A DNA stretch of 64,000 bases. Source: Aristolochia californica (Eukaryota; Streptophyta; Magnoliopsida; Piperales; Aristolochiaceae). This document shows positions 22,089-32,680 of the stretch, one piece after another (position 1 is the first letter of the stretch; each line of letters starts with the position of its first letter). Position numbers and translations under genes: made by a program. The notes under the pieces were generated by a model. It saw only the letters and a list, made by a program, of their open reading frames with translations, was not told the DNA's origin and did not search any database. Location of the stretch: assembly GCA_029961685.1 (NCBI GenBank), contig JARWKL010000014.1, positions 24,153,137 through 24,217,136 of the forward strand, written 5' to 3'.

Positions 22089-22330
22089 CTCCCCCTCAAG
22101 GTAGAGTTTATAACTTCATCTTGCAATAAAAAGGATTCTTGGTCTTCAATTTTCTTTTGCTGTAAAAATTTCTTTATAGATAACAAAACTTCATCTTTGT
22201 GCTCCCCCTTTCTTGAATATTTTTGTCACATTAAAATTACCACAACATATAAAATACCTCTTTCTTGTACTTCTTCTTCTACTTCTCCCCCTCAAACTGG
22301 GAGGTATTGGCAGTGATCCCAGCTTGAACC
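22089..22330 (-). mobile_element. Antisense 3' internal fragment of a B/J-type element
   Basis: Inverted match to 27190-27360 (ttcttgaatattttkgtcac, cttcttctacttctccccctc, ggcagtgatccca). It ends around 22330-22345, where similarity becomes patchy. Confidence 0.75.
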
Positions 22331-22826
22331 AAATAACATAGATGTAGTATTAAACTCCTCCATCACGGTGCCCCAACAAGGGCATCGATTCTCAAAGGTA
22401 GAAATGGGTGATAAGTGGGTAATACTTGTCATTCACAAGACGACGATAAAGACCCACAAATACATATAAAAAATCTCAATGGACTTAAAACACCATATAT
22501 ATATATATATATGTATGTATATAAAGGTAAACCAACCGAAGAAACACAGAAGAGGTTGACCCAAAGGGGTATGTGAGAGTCAAATAAAGGGTGGTAGGAG
22601 AAAGACTGCCAAATAACCAATGGTTAAAGAGGAATATAAGATGCAGAGGCTACCATGTGCTTTATTTTTCTAATAAATTCAAAGTCGGCATTAGACGAAC
22701 TAATACCGACAATAGTTAGCAAATAATGAACCCAAGCCGCGCAACCAAGGAGTTCTTCTTCAAAAATAATGTCTCAATGAAAAAGATACAATAGCAGTAG
22801 CAGAAATGGGCCAATTCTCTAACAAA
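22331..22826. other. Unassigned stretch with an AT microsatellite
   Basis: No gene is seen. A (TA)n tract covers about 22494-22513. A gacattatttttgaagaagaa-like inverted stretch near 22765 suggests a diverged B/J internal region. Confidence 0.45.
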
Positions 22827-22958
22827 ATCAGTTGGAAGATCAAGAAGGACTCACAAAAGTATCTTTATCTTAAGTTCACGACCAAAAAGAGTTTTAGTTT
22901 AAGTTATATTTGTCTTTTATCAATATTGAGTTACCTAATTATGTTAGGACTTACCTTA
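22827..22958 (+). repeat. Left part of the B1 5' LTR
   Basis: Matches 28942-29069 of the 3' LTR (cagttggaagatcaagaagg through ttaggacttacctta). It stops at the TTA that forms the target duplication of the inserted element. Upstream LTR sequence is missing. Confidence 0.85.
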
Positions 22959-23454
22959 GGGGGGGTAGTCAACAAATTGGAAATTTGATCTTCATCTTCA
23001 TCTTATGCATCTACATGATCTTCATCTTCGAAATAGGTGTTAGTGTGGACAAGTTCATCTTCGAAATCTTCGAAATAGGGTGTTAGTATGGACAAATTCA
23101 TCTTCATCTTCATCTTCAAAATTTAAAACCATTGATTTTATTAATTATAAAAATAAGTTAATTAAACCAAGTGTTTGAGTTAACAATATTTTAATTACCA
23201 CTATTAAATCACTAATACAATAGAGTAAATAAAAAATAAATATGATTAATGAATAAAAAAGTATTATATTAATAACATAAGATAGATTTTTTACATCGTA
23301 TTACCATCATTTATCGTTCCACATGGAAGTCGATATGGCATCTCAAAATTGTGCGGCTCTTGTGGATTCTAATACACTCTGCCTCCAAAAGCATGTTACT
23401 TGGCTACCCACATCCTCAAGACCATCGCAATCGTCGCTGTCTGTATACATTTTA

Positions 23455-23760
23455 CATAAAATTGGATATGACCTCTACATAAAATTAGGCATAACCTATA
23501 TATATATAATACATGTATAAGATTGGGTATAACCTCTTCTTAAAATTGAGCATAATCTATGTATATAATACCTGTATAAAATTCGGCATGACCTCTACTT
23601 AAAATTGGGCATAATCAATATACATAATACCTGCATAAACACTCCATAAACACTCCATAAAATTGTCTATACATTCCATAAACACTCCATGGAATTATTT
23701 ATATACACTCCATAAAATAGTCTAAACACTCCATACACTGCATAACATTATAAATAAACT
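23455..23760. repeat. Short tandem repeats inside the Harbinger-like element
   Basis: Three degenerate copies of a ~60-bp unit (taaaattgggcataacc-like, 23455-23640) are followed by several acactccataaa units (23640-23760). Confidence 0.75.
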
Positions 23761-24332
23761 CCATACAATAATCAAACGCAACAAAATTAAATGAAATATC
23801 ACTATCAATTTACAATCGCCCAAATAAAAACTATAAATCCATTATAAATTTACCAACTATAATTGTTTCTCTTCATACTAGTTGTTCCTTGCCCATTTCC
23901 CCCTATGAACTGATCTCCAAATCTTCCCCTTGATTAATCTTTCTCTTGTAGTGGAGGCAACTCCTTCAATACTGCAATTGTAACATCATCCACATTGCCT
24001 TGACATGCAAGTAAGAACATCCAGAATAAATTCGTGATTATGCTAAAAAAAAAGGGCCAATTCTGTACTAGTTTACTTTTAACAATCTAAAAATTTTGAA
24101 TAGGGATATAATATTGCCCTGATGAGACATTCTCAAGCAGGCCTCCGGACTCAAAAGTCTCCTACTCCAAAAAATAAGATTGGAAAACAAAATCTTAGAA
24201 CAATGGTTGAAATGGCATTGGTCAACAAATTCTCAACAATATCAAAAGTAGGATATATCAATCACAAGTAGCTGTCTATAAGGCAGAAAAAATACAACAC
24301 TAAATTAATAAAAAAATAGAGTTTAGACTTAC

Positions 24333-25360
24333 CTTATGAAATTTGAGAAAAATCAAAGCCGAAGGTTTAAATCGAAACCACAAAAAAAAGAAAATAGCAT
24401 GTGGTGGATAAGTATAACACCCGAATCTCCTCACCACATGGCAAAAACATTCCATAATACTTCAAAAATCCTCAACAACATTCTAAAATATTTCAAAATT
24501 AATTAAACTACTTTCACTACTGCATATACACTAAACAATGAGAAAACACACACATCAAGTCCAAATTCGCCGAACACCCCTGGTAGAGCCCCATATAACT
24601 TCACAGTAACTACGAACTATACCTTGTCAGTGATGGGGGTTGGGTTTCATTGGCTAATAGACGCCCGTGTAGGCGACTCAGCCTTGTTTGAATTGGACTA
24701 ACAAACCCCTAATAAAACCTAATCCATAAACCATCAAACCCAAAAATCAAACCCTATCACCTACTAAACTCTAAATCCTAAACACTAATTTCATAACATA
24801 GTACCCTAAACCTTAGAAGCCCTAAACCCTAAACCCTACACCATAATTCCAGACCCTAAACCCAAAAAACCCTCGAGCTTAAAAACACAAAACCCCCCAA
24901 AACCTTAAAAACCCTATCACCTACTAAACTCTAAACCCTAAACACTAATTCCATAACTTAATACATTAAAAACCCTAAACCCTAAACCCTACACCCTAAT
25001 TCCAAACCCTAAACCCAAAAAACCTTATAGCTTAAAAACACAAAACTCCCAAAACCTTAAAAACCCTAAACCCCCTAAACATTAAAAGCCCTAATCCCTA
25101 AAATACCCTAAATCCTTAACCATAAACCCTAAACCCTTAAATACCGAGCAGCAAACCCTAAAAATAATTCATACACGAATCAAGAATTTAGACTATAAAC
25201 CGTAACCCTAAATCCCAAAATAATGCACAAATAACCCCCAATTACGCACTGAAAATAAATTTAAATAAAATAAAACACTAATTTAATGAAAAAAATTAGG
25301 GTTTAGCATACCTTTTAAAATTTGGGGAAATCCGAAGCCGAAGGGTGAACTCGATGCCTA
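24333..25360. repeat. Direct repeat pair inside the Harbinger-like element
   Basis: About 50 bp at 24333-24383 (tacctta...aatttgagaaaaatcaaag ccgaagg) recur diverged at 25310-25360 (taccttttaaaatttggggaaatc). The telomere-like tract lies between them. Confidence 0.6.
24715..25215. repeat. Degenerate plant telomere-type (CCCTAAA) repeats
   Basis: Many aaccctaaaccctaa units with single-base variants, including two long near-duplicate blocks (about 24740-24900 and 24908-25060). They lie wholly inside the transposon bounded by 22959 and 26036. Confidence 0.85.
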
Positions 25361-25399
25361 ATCGAAGTAGATATTAAGCAATCAATGCCCAAATGTCCA

Positions 25400-25830
25400 A
25401 AATCGAAGAAAATTGAAATGGAAATGGGAGATCGAACGAAATCGGAAGGTATTTTCGGGGGAAAGGAGACTAGCCAGAGAGAGAAGGCAGTGAGAGGCCG
25501 AAAGGGAGAAGAGAAGGAGAAGACAAAGAAGAAAGGGAGGTCGGGAGGGAATAGAGAGAGAGAGAAGCGAGAGAGAGGGAGTCTGAGAAAAGAGAGGGAG
25601 TCGTGGAGACGAGAGAGGGGGTGCAAGAGAGTGGGCGAGGCAGAGAGAAGAATGGGAGATGAGGCCGGAGGCGAGAGGGAACTGAGACGGTGGCCGGAGA
25701 CGAAGGACTAGATCGATTTTGGCAGCAATGACGTCAGGGGCACAGGGAGACGAGAGAGGGAGTGCGGGAGAGAGGAAGAAAAAATGAGAAATGACGACGC
25801 ACGATGGGGGGGTGTGAGGAGAGAGAGGGG
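25400..25830. repeat. Purine-rich (GAGA) low-complexity block
   Basis: Dense gagagaggga-type repeats create long open frames on both strands without recognisable protein character. Confidence 0.7.
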
Positions 25831-26036
25831 AAAAACGGAGCGTCGCCCGTCCTTCAATTCAAAGAAGATCAAACAAGGCCTTCTTCCACATGATTGAAAT
25901 TAAACCGTGGAGATGAAGGACCCCTTCATCCCCTGCATCGAGATGAAGCTTCATCTGCGCTCCACTAACGACTTCAAGTGTTGAAGGGCGTTATTCGGTG
26001 AAGATCATCTCGTCCTTCAAGTTGACTAACCCCCCC

Positions 26037-26189
26037 TTAAGCGTTAGAGTTTGGGTGAATTGGGACAGGGGTAGTTTTATTGTAATTGGACTCTACTACC
26101 TTCTTCTATTATAAATAGAGGTTCATGTACTTTGATTCCAACAAGTTATTGATGTCAATGAAGTATTTCACTTTTCCATAAATTTAAAA
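26037..26189 (+). repeat. Right part of the B1 5' LTR with TATA box
   Basis: Resumes at the duplicated TTA, matches 29067-29217, includes ctattataaatagagg (TATA-like, about 26107), and ends before the primer site at 26190. Confidence 0.88.
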
Positions 26190-26203
26190 TGGTATCAGAG
26201 CAA
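26190..26203 (+). promoter_or_regulatory. Primer-binding site of B1
   Basis: tggtatcagagcaa follows the LTR end directly, the standard initiator Met tRNA site. Confidence 0.9.
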
Positions 26204-27529
26204 GTTCTGTGAGTTGACTTGGTAAACTCATGGAGGTAATGTGATCCTTTTCTCTAAACCCTAAACCCTAGGTCTAGGTTTGTAGTTTTTTTTTTTTTTT
26301 CAGTCCATACACTTGTAGATTTCGTTGCGATTTTCACCTCTATATGTAATTTTTGATATTAAAAGTTATATATTGATGGAAATATATTTTAGTCTAATTT
26401 TCAGAGAAGAATGATTTGTTCCAATTGGAGTTATCGACAGAGAGATATCAATATTTCAATGAGAAAAGGTCAGTTTGTGAAAAGGTTCTAGCAGTAGCCG
26501 CAATCTTCAGATTCCAAGGTATTTTTTGCTATCAAGAACTAGACTTTATATGAATAAATATATATCAAAAGAAATATCTGTAAGTCAATTCTTTTACCTA
26601 TTCAACCAATTTTTATCTGAGTTATATACAAAGAGAAATCGATATTTGAAGCAGCAAAGGTCAGATTGAAAAAGAGGTTCGAGCGGCAGCAAAAAGCATC
26701 AATTCCCAAAGAAAGAGACTTTATATGGATAATTATATATCAAACGAAAGATAAGTAAGTCTATTTTCTTACCTATTCAACAAATTCTCAGTATAATTTT
26801 TTTTATAAGGAGATATTGATCTTGGAAGAGTCAATGGTCGTTCTTGAAAAACAGGAGAAACAAAACTTAGTTCAGTTAGATGATAGAGACCGAAAACTAT
26901 CAGATTATTTATCTTATGATAATTATATTTAATGAAGTTAAATCATACTTGGATGAAATTTTTTAAGTCTAGTTTCAGAAGAAAAAAATTCATGTCAGTC
27001 TGATCTATATTGAACGATATATTCGAATTAGAAGAATCCAAGGTCATGCTGGTATCCTATTGTATTGAAAATCCGAATTATGACGATTTTTTTTCATCAA
27101 TTTTTGAGTTGATATATCAAGAAAATATCTCACTTCTCTTTGGTTTGAGGGCTTAGTTACAAATCTTTGTTATTTGGGATTATTGCTACTTCTATGATAT
27201 TTGGTTCAAGTAGGGATCACAGCCATTACCTCCCAGCTTGAGGGGGAGAAGTAGAAGAAGAATAAGAAAGAAGTATTTTATTGCCTATGTTGTGGATAAG
27301 TTTATGTGACCAAAATATTCAAGAAAGGGGGAGCACAAAAGATGAAGCTTGTGCATCAAAGAAGAAATTTTTATAATGGATTATTTCATGGGTTCTTTGA
27401 CAAAGTTTACTTTTTGGTTCGTGTTATATGTGTTGGAAGATGGTCGTGTTATATTCGGATGTAGCTATTATGTCTCTTTGGGGACATTATTATTGAATAA
27501 GAGGTGGCCTCATGTCATCATTTATTTTA

Positions 27530-27800
27530 CCCCGTCAAAAAGATCAAAATTGTTTGTGGTTGGGAGTCCACGACGTAAAAAAGATAAAAATTATTTGTGG
27601 TTGGGAGTCCATGATGAAGGAACTTCATCTCCGTCAAAAAGATGAAAATTATTTGTGGTTGGAACTCCATGATGGAGGAACTTCATCCCCATCAAAAATA
27701 TGAAAATTATTTGTGGTTGAATGTCCACGACAGAGGAACTTCATCCCCGTCAAAAAGACGAAAATTATTTGTGGTTGGAAGTCCATGACGGAGGAACTTA
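27530..27800 (+). repeat. 58-bp minisatellite, first array
   Basis: About 4-5 units of aaattatttgtggttgg, tccatgatggaggaacttca and tccccgtcaaaaagatga. The unit length of 58 is not a multiple of three, so the repeat shifts frame and is not a protein repeat. Confidence 0.85.
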
Positions 27801-28124
27801 TGATTACATCTATCTTAACCATTACCTCCCAACTTGAGGGGGCGAAGTAGAAGAAGAATAAGAAAGAGGCATTTTATTCCTTATGTTGTGGATAAGTTTA
27901 TATGACCAAAATATTCAAGAAAGGGGGAGCACAAAAGATGAAGCATGTGCATCAAAGAAGAAATTTTTATATTAGATTATTTCATGGGTTCTTTGACAAA
28001 GTTTACTATTTGGTTCATGTTATATGTGTTGGAAGATGGTCGTGTTAGATTCGGATGCAGCTATTACGTCTCTTTGGGGACATTATTATTGAATAAGAGG
28101 TGGCCTCATGTTATCATTTATTTT

Positions 28125-28392
28125 ACCCCATCAAAAAGATCAAAATTGTTTGTGGTTGGGAGTCCACGACGTAAAAAAGATGAAAATTATTTGTGGTCGG
28201 GAGTCCACGACGAAGGAACTTCATCGCCATCAAAAAAATGAAAATTATTTGTGGTTGGAACTCCATGATGGAGGAACTTCATTCCCGTAAAAAAGATGAA
28301 AAATATTTGTGGTTGGAGTCCACGACAGAGGAACTTCATCTCCGTCAAAAAAATGAAAATTATTTGTGGTTGGAAGTCCATGATGGAAGAAC
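28125..28392 (+). repeat. 58-bp minisatellite, second array
   Basis: Same unit as 27530-27800, within the second copy of the 596-bp duplication. Confidence 0.85.
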
Positions 28393-28776
28393 TTATGATT
28401 ACATCAATCTAAATTCCCCGTCCCCCCCTGTAATGGCTTTTATGTCTCCCACCACTTGAGAGTTGTTGTCTTGTGGAGGGACATGGTGGTGGACAGTTCA
28501 GAGCAATGCCGATAGACACACTACCGATAGCAGTGGAGTGTGCCCTCCATCCAGCATTATGGTTGGAGTATGAAGCAATGGCTTACCGGCTAGGAGTGAT
28601 TTTTACTCTCACTTATAATGCCGCAGAGCCTCATAGAAGGACGCAACAACGTGAGGGGAATGTTGGAAGATGAAGGCGTATTGGAAAATGTGCCATTTTA
28701 TACACAAATATTTTATACATCATTTGCAGCAAGCTGGGAGTTCATGTTGTTCTCTCACCCCCAGCTTGAGGAGGAG

Positions 28777-29217
28777 TGTTAGAAGATAAGACCAAGCCCA
28801 AACGACCAAGGAAGGCCCACATATGTAAGATTATTATAAGATGGGCCACATGACCAAGGAAGGCCCACAAGATGGGCCCAAGCCCATAAGAAGTAGGACC
28901 CACAATGATTACCAAGAGCTGGCATCCTTATCACATCAGTTGGAAGATCAAGAAGGACTCACAAAAGTATCTTTATCTTAGGGTCACGGCCAAGAAGAGT
29001 TTTAGTTTAAGTTATATTTGTCTTTTTATCAATATTGAGTTACCTAATTATGTTAGGACTTACCTTAAGTGTTAGAGTTTGGCTGTAATTGGGACATGGG
29101 TAGTTTTATTGTAATTGGACTCTACTACCTTCTTCTATTATAAATAGAGGTTCATGTACTCTGATTACAACAAGTTATTGATGTCAATGAAGTATTTCAC
29201 TTTTCCATAAATTCAAC
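28777..29217 (+). repeat. 3' LTR of B1
   Basis: Starts tgttagaagataag after cagcttgaggaggag and ends cataaattcaac. It carries the intact insertion site of the Harbinger-like element and a TATA-like attataaatagagg near 29138. It runs directly into the inverted copy B2. Confidence 0.88.
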
Positions 29218-31496
29218 GGTAATCATTGTGGTTCCTACTTCTTATGGGCTTGGGCCCATCTTGTGGGCCTTCTTTAGTCATGTGGCCCATCTTATAATAA
29301 TTTTGCATATGTGGGCCTTCCTAGGTCATTTGGGCTTGATCTTATCTTCCAACACTCCCCCTCAAGCTGGGGGTGAGAGAACAACATGAACTCCCAGTTT
29401 ACTGCAAATGATGTATAAAATATTTTTTTTATAAAATAGCACATCTTCCAATATGCCTTCATCTGCCAACATTCCCCCTCACGTTGTTGTGTCCTTCTAT
29501 GAGGCCCTGCGACATTATAAGTGAGAGTAAAAATCACTCCTAGCCGGTAAGCCATTGCTTCATACTCCAGCCATAATGTTGGATGTAGGGCACACTTCAC
29601 TGCTATTGGTAGTGTGTCTATCGGCATTGCTCTGAAGTGTCCACTACCATGTCCCTCCATAGGACAACGACTCTCAAGTGGTGGGAGGTGGGAGACATAA
29701 AAGCCATTACAGGGGGGGGGGGATAACATAGATGTAATCATAAGTTCCTCCGTCATGGACTTCCAACCACAAATAATTTTCATCTTTTTGACAGGGATGA
29801 AGTTCCTTTGTCGTGGACTCCCAACCAAAAATAATTTTCGTATTTTTGACGGGGATGAAGTTCCTCCGTCATGGACTTCCAACCACAAATAGTTTTCAAC
29901 TTTTTGGCGGGAATGAAGTTCCTCCGTCGTGGACTCCTAACCACAAATAATTTTCATCTTTTTGATGGGGATGAAGTTCCTCCGTCGTGGACTCCCAACC
30001 ACAAACAATTTTGATCTTTTTGACGGGGTGAAATAAATGATGACATGTAGCTACCTCTTATTCAATAATAATGTCCCCAAAGAGACATCATAGTTGCAGG
30101 TGAATATAACACGACCATCTTCCAACACATATAACATGAACCAAATAGTAAACTTTGTTAAAAAACCCATGAAATAATCCGATATAAAAATTTCTTCTTT
30201 GATGCACAAGCTTCATTTTTTGTGCTCGCCCTTTCTTGAATATTTTGGTCACATAAATTTATCCACAACATAAGGAATAAAATACCTCTTTCTTGTTCTT
30301 GTTCTTCTTCTATTTCTCCCCCTCAAGTTGGGAGGTAATGGCAGTGATCCCATCTTGAACCAAATATCATAGAAGTAGCAATAATCCCAAATAACAGAGA
30401 TTTGTAAATAAGCCTTCAAACCAGGGAGAAATGAGATATTTTTCTGATATATCAACTCAAACAGTGACGCAAAACAATTGGTATAAATTCGAATTTTTCT
30501 ATACAATAGGATACTAACATGACCATTGATTCTTCCAATCCGAATATATCTTTCAATATAGATCAGATTGACATGGATTTTTTACTTTCTGAAAGTAGAC
30601 TTAAATAAATTTCATCCAGGTATAACATCTCTTCATAAAATATAATTATCAAAAGATAAATAATCTGATAGGTTTCAGTCTCTGTCATCTGGCAGAACTA
30701 AGTTCTGTTTCTCCTGTTTTCCAGAACAACCATTCACTCTTCCAAGATCAATATCTCATTATAAAAAAATCATACCGAGAATTGGTTGAATAGGTCAAAA
30801 AATAGACTTACATACATTTCTCTTGATATATAATTATCCATATAAAGTCTCTTTATTGATAGCTTAAAATACCTCGGAAGTTGAGGCTTTCTGTTGCCAC
30901 TCGAACCTCTTTTTCAATCTGACCTTTGCTACATCAAATATCGGTTTCTCTTTGTACATAACTCAGAGAAAAAATTGGTTGTATAGGTAAAAGAATAGAC
31001 TTACATATTTTTTATATATATATTTCTCCATATAAATTCTAGTTCTTGATAGCAAAAAATACTTCAGAATCTGAAGATTGTTGCTACTGCTCGAACCTTT
31101 TCGAAATCTGACCTTCGCTCATTCAAATATCGATATCTCTATGTAGATAACTCCGATTGGAACAAATCATTCTTCTTTGGAATGTAGAATCAAACACATG
31201 AAAAACTATTTATAGAGGTGAAAATCACAATGAAAACTATGGGTGTTGGGACTGTAAAAAAAAATAACTACAAACCTAGACTTAGGGTTTAGGGTTTAGA
31301 GAAAAGGATCACATTACCTCTGTGAGTTGACCAACTCAACTCACAGAACCTGGTCTGATACCATGTTGAATTTATGTAAAAGTGAAATACTTCATTGACA
31401 TCAATAACTTGTTGTAATTAGAGTACATGAACCTCTATTTATAATAGAGGAAGGTAGTAGAGTCCAATTACAATGAAACTACCATTGTCTCAATTA
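29218..31496 (-). mobile_element. Non-autonomous LTR element B2, inverted relative to B1
   Basis: Partial 3' LTR at 29218-29354, inverted polypurine tract ctccccctcaagctg at 29355-29369, internal region 29370-31363, inverted primer site tctgatacca near 31354-31363, and partial 5' LTR 31364-31496. The interior carries an inverted 58-bp minisatellite (29745-30035) and the same non-coding leader blocks as B1, but only one copy of the 596-bp unit. Both LTRs are truncated. The right edge meets gypsy sequence. Confidence 0.85.
29745..30035 (-). repeat. 58-bp minisatellite in B2
   Basis: About five inverted units (gaagttcctccgtcgtggac, tcccaaccacaaataatttt). A poly-G run of 10 (29714-29723) lies nearby. 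Confidence 0.85.
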
Positions 31497-32657
31497 TTAG
31501 GGGCTGATATTGGACTAACACACACACTTGCATCGTCTTGGTTGACTTGAGTCCTGTTATTGCATTCAACGAAATAGCTGGTTCTTCAACCTCAGCCTGC
31601 TCCACTTCTAGTCCCTCCTCTTCCTCATTCTCGATTTCCAACCAAAATAATTTTTTACACTGATGGCCGAAAGTGTACTACTCATCACAGTTGTAACATA
31701 ATCCTTTAGCTCTTCGGTCTTCCATCTCGGTCCTGTTCAACTTCCGGTTGAATGCCAGAGTGGGAGTACTGGCCTTAGTCACTGTAGGATTACCCGCAAC
31801 AACATCACCTCTCCATGGTTGCGCTGTTGTGGCCAACCTAGAATTATTTTTTCCCTTTGACAATTTGGCCTGCGTGCTTGAATCTTTTGCTTGGCTTCCA
31901 ATGCTCTGGTCAAATTCATGGCCCTTGCTAAGTTAGGAGGGGCGATGATTTCCACTTCTAATCGAAGTGACTTAGTCAAACCTGTTGTAAACAGACTAAC
32001 ATGCTGGTCAACCCTTACAACCTTACTTGCCCGAGCCAATTTTTCTTGAAATTGTTTTTGGTATTGCTCCACACTTCCCGTTTGTTTGAACAACACTAAA
32101 TCCCTCAATGGGTTGCTCTGAGCCGGTGGTCCAAACCGAATGGTGCACAACTCCTTAAATTCTTCCCAATCTAGCCCTGGGTTCTCCAATTCTAGTTGAT
32201 GGTCCCATAGTTGTGCTTCATTGAGCATGTGGAAGGCGACCAAACCCACCTTGTCTATTTCAGCAGTTCTTTGGTTGGAGAAATTTTTTTCACATCTATA
32301 AAACCAGATTAGAGGATCTTCAGACCCATTAAAAATTGGGAAGTCAAGTTTTGTGTACCTTGGAGCCGCCCCTCCTCCTTGACTGAAACTCCCACCGTGT
32401 ACTGGATCCTCTGTGCATCCAACAGACTGTTCGCCATGTCAGTTCAGAGGGCCTCTTCCCCCTTCCCTTGGGGGTGGATTTCTTCTAGAAAACAAATCAT
32501 ACATCCGATTAGTCACTGCTTCTAACTGTTGGTTTACCTCTTGAGTGACTCAACTGTCTAACAACGCTGCCAATCACCCTTCACTTTCCTCTTGCCTGAC
32601 GTTGAGCATCTCACTAAGCTTTGCTATCAGTTCCTCATTGTTGGACGACTCCCCCAT
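31497..32657 (-). pseudogene. Ty3/gypsy gag and start of protease linker, broken
   Basis: On the minus strand the frame begins MGESSNNEELIAKLSEML at 32657, has a stop about 29 codons in, and continues to the Retrotrans_gag core: WEEFKELCTIRFGPPAQ, FKQTGSVEQYQKQFQEKL, then a zinc-knuckle start GLCYNCDE near 31690. It stops at 31497, where B2's LTR remnant abuts. Gypsy gag packages the RNA in the cytoplasm. Confidence 0.85.
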
Positions 32658-32667
32658 GCTCACCTGC

Positions 32668-32679
32668 TCTGATACCAAG
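32668..32679 (-). promoter_or_regulatory. Primer-binding site of the antisense gypsy element
   Basis: Plus-strand ctctgataccaa is the reverse of ttggtatcagag, next to the LTR start at 32681. Confidence 0.8.
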
Positions 32680-32680
32680 A

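Larger units (their letters stand above)
22959..26036. mobile_element. PIF/Harbinger-like DNA element, 3,078 bp, no transposase seen
   Basis: The left end GGGGGGGTAGTCAAC (22959-22973) and right end GTTGACTAACCCCCCC (26021-26036) are inverted repeats with one extra base. Both flanks are TTA (22956-22958 and 26037-26039). The uninterrupted LTR at 28777-29217 reads acttaccttaagtg at this point, so the empty site is preserved in the same window. TTA duplication plus G-rich ends fit PIF/Harbinger. gatcttca/gatgaag motifs recur near both ends. Open frames at 25315-25711 are purine-rich low complexity. The interior holds telomere-like repeats. Confidence 0.85.
27223..28410 (+). repeat. 596-bp tandem duplication inside B1
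   Basis: Unit 1 (27223-27818) and unit 2 (27819-about 28410) both run from ccattacctccca through aagaaagggggagcaca, the cgtcaaaaagatc block and a minisatellite to cttatgattacatc. They are nearly identical, so the duplication is recent compared with the element. Confidence 0.9.
22827..29217 (+). mobile_element. Non-autonomous LTR element B1, 5' LTR split by a DNA transposon
   Basis: The partial 5' LTR is 22827-22958 plus 26037-26189. The primer site tggtatcagagc lies at 26190, the internal region at 26190-28776 and the 3' LTR at 28777-29217. There is no gag-pol. The last ~250 bp before the polypurine tract retain short strings from the pol end of the C-family elements (cattttata, gcaagctggg). 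B1 therefore probably arose by deletion from a C-like element and would need its enzymes in trans (inference). Confidence 0.85.

Noticed and set aside
25315..25711. Two long opposite-strand frames inside the Harbinger-like element as transposase or captured gene
   Set aside because: Composition is GAGA-type low complexity with no DDE or DNA-binding motif.
27349..29888. Overlapping open frames reading KIICGWES... and GVHDEGTSSPSK... repeats as a possible repeat protein
   Set aside because: They are translations of the 58-bp minisatellite, which changes frame every unit; no single frame stays open.
27530..30035. Regular repeats considered as a CRISPR-like array
   Set aside because: The units are contiguous 58-bp tandem repeats without unique spacers, in a plant nuclear retroelement.
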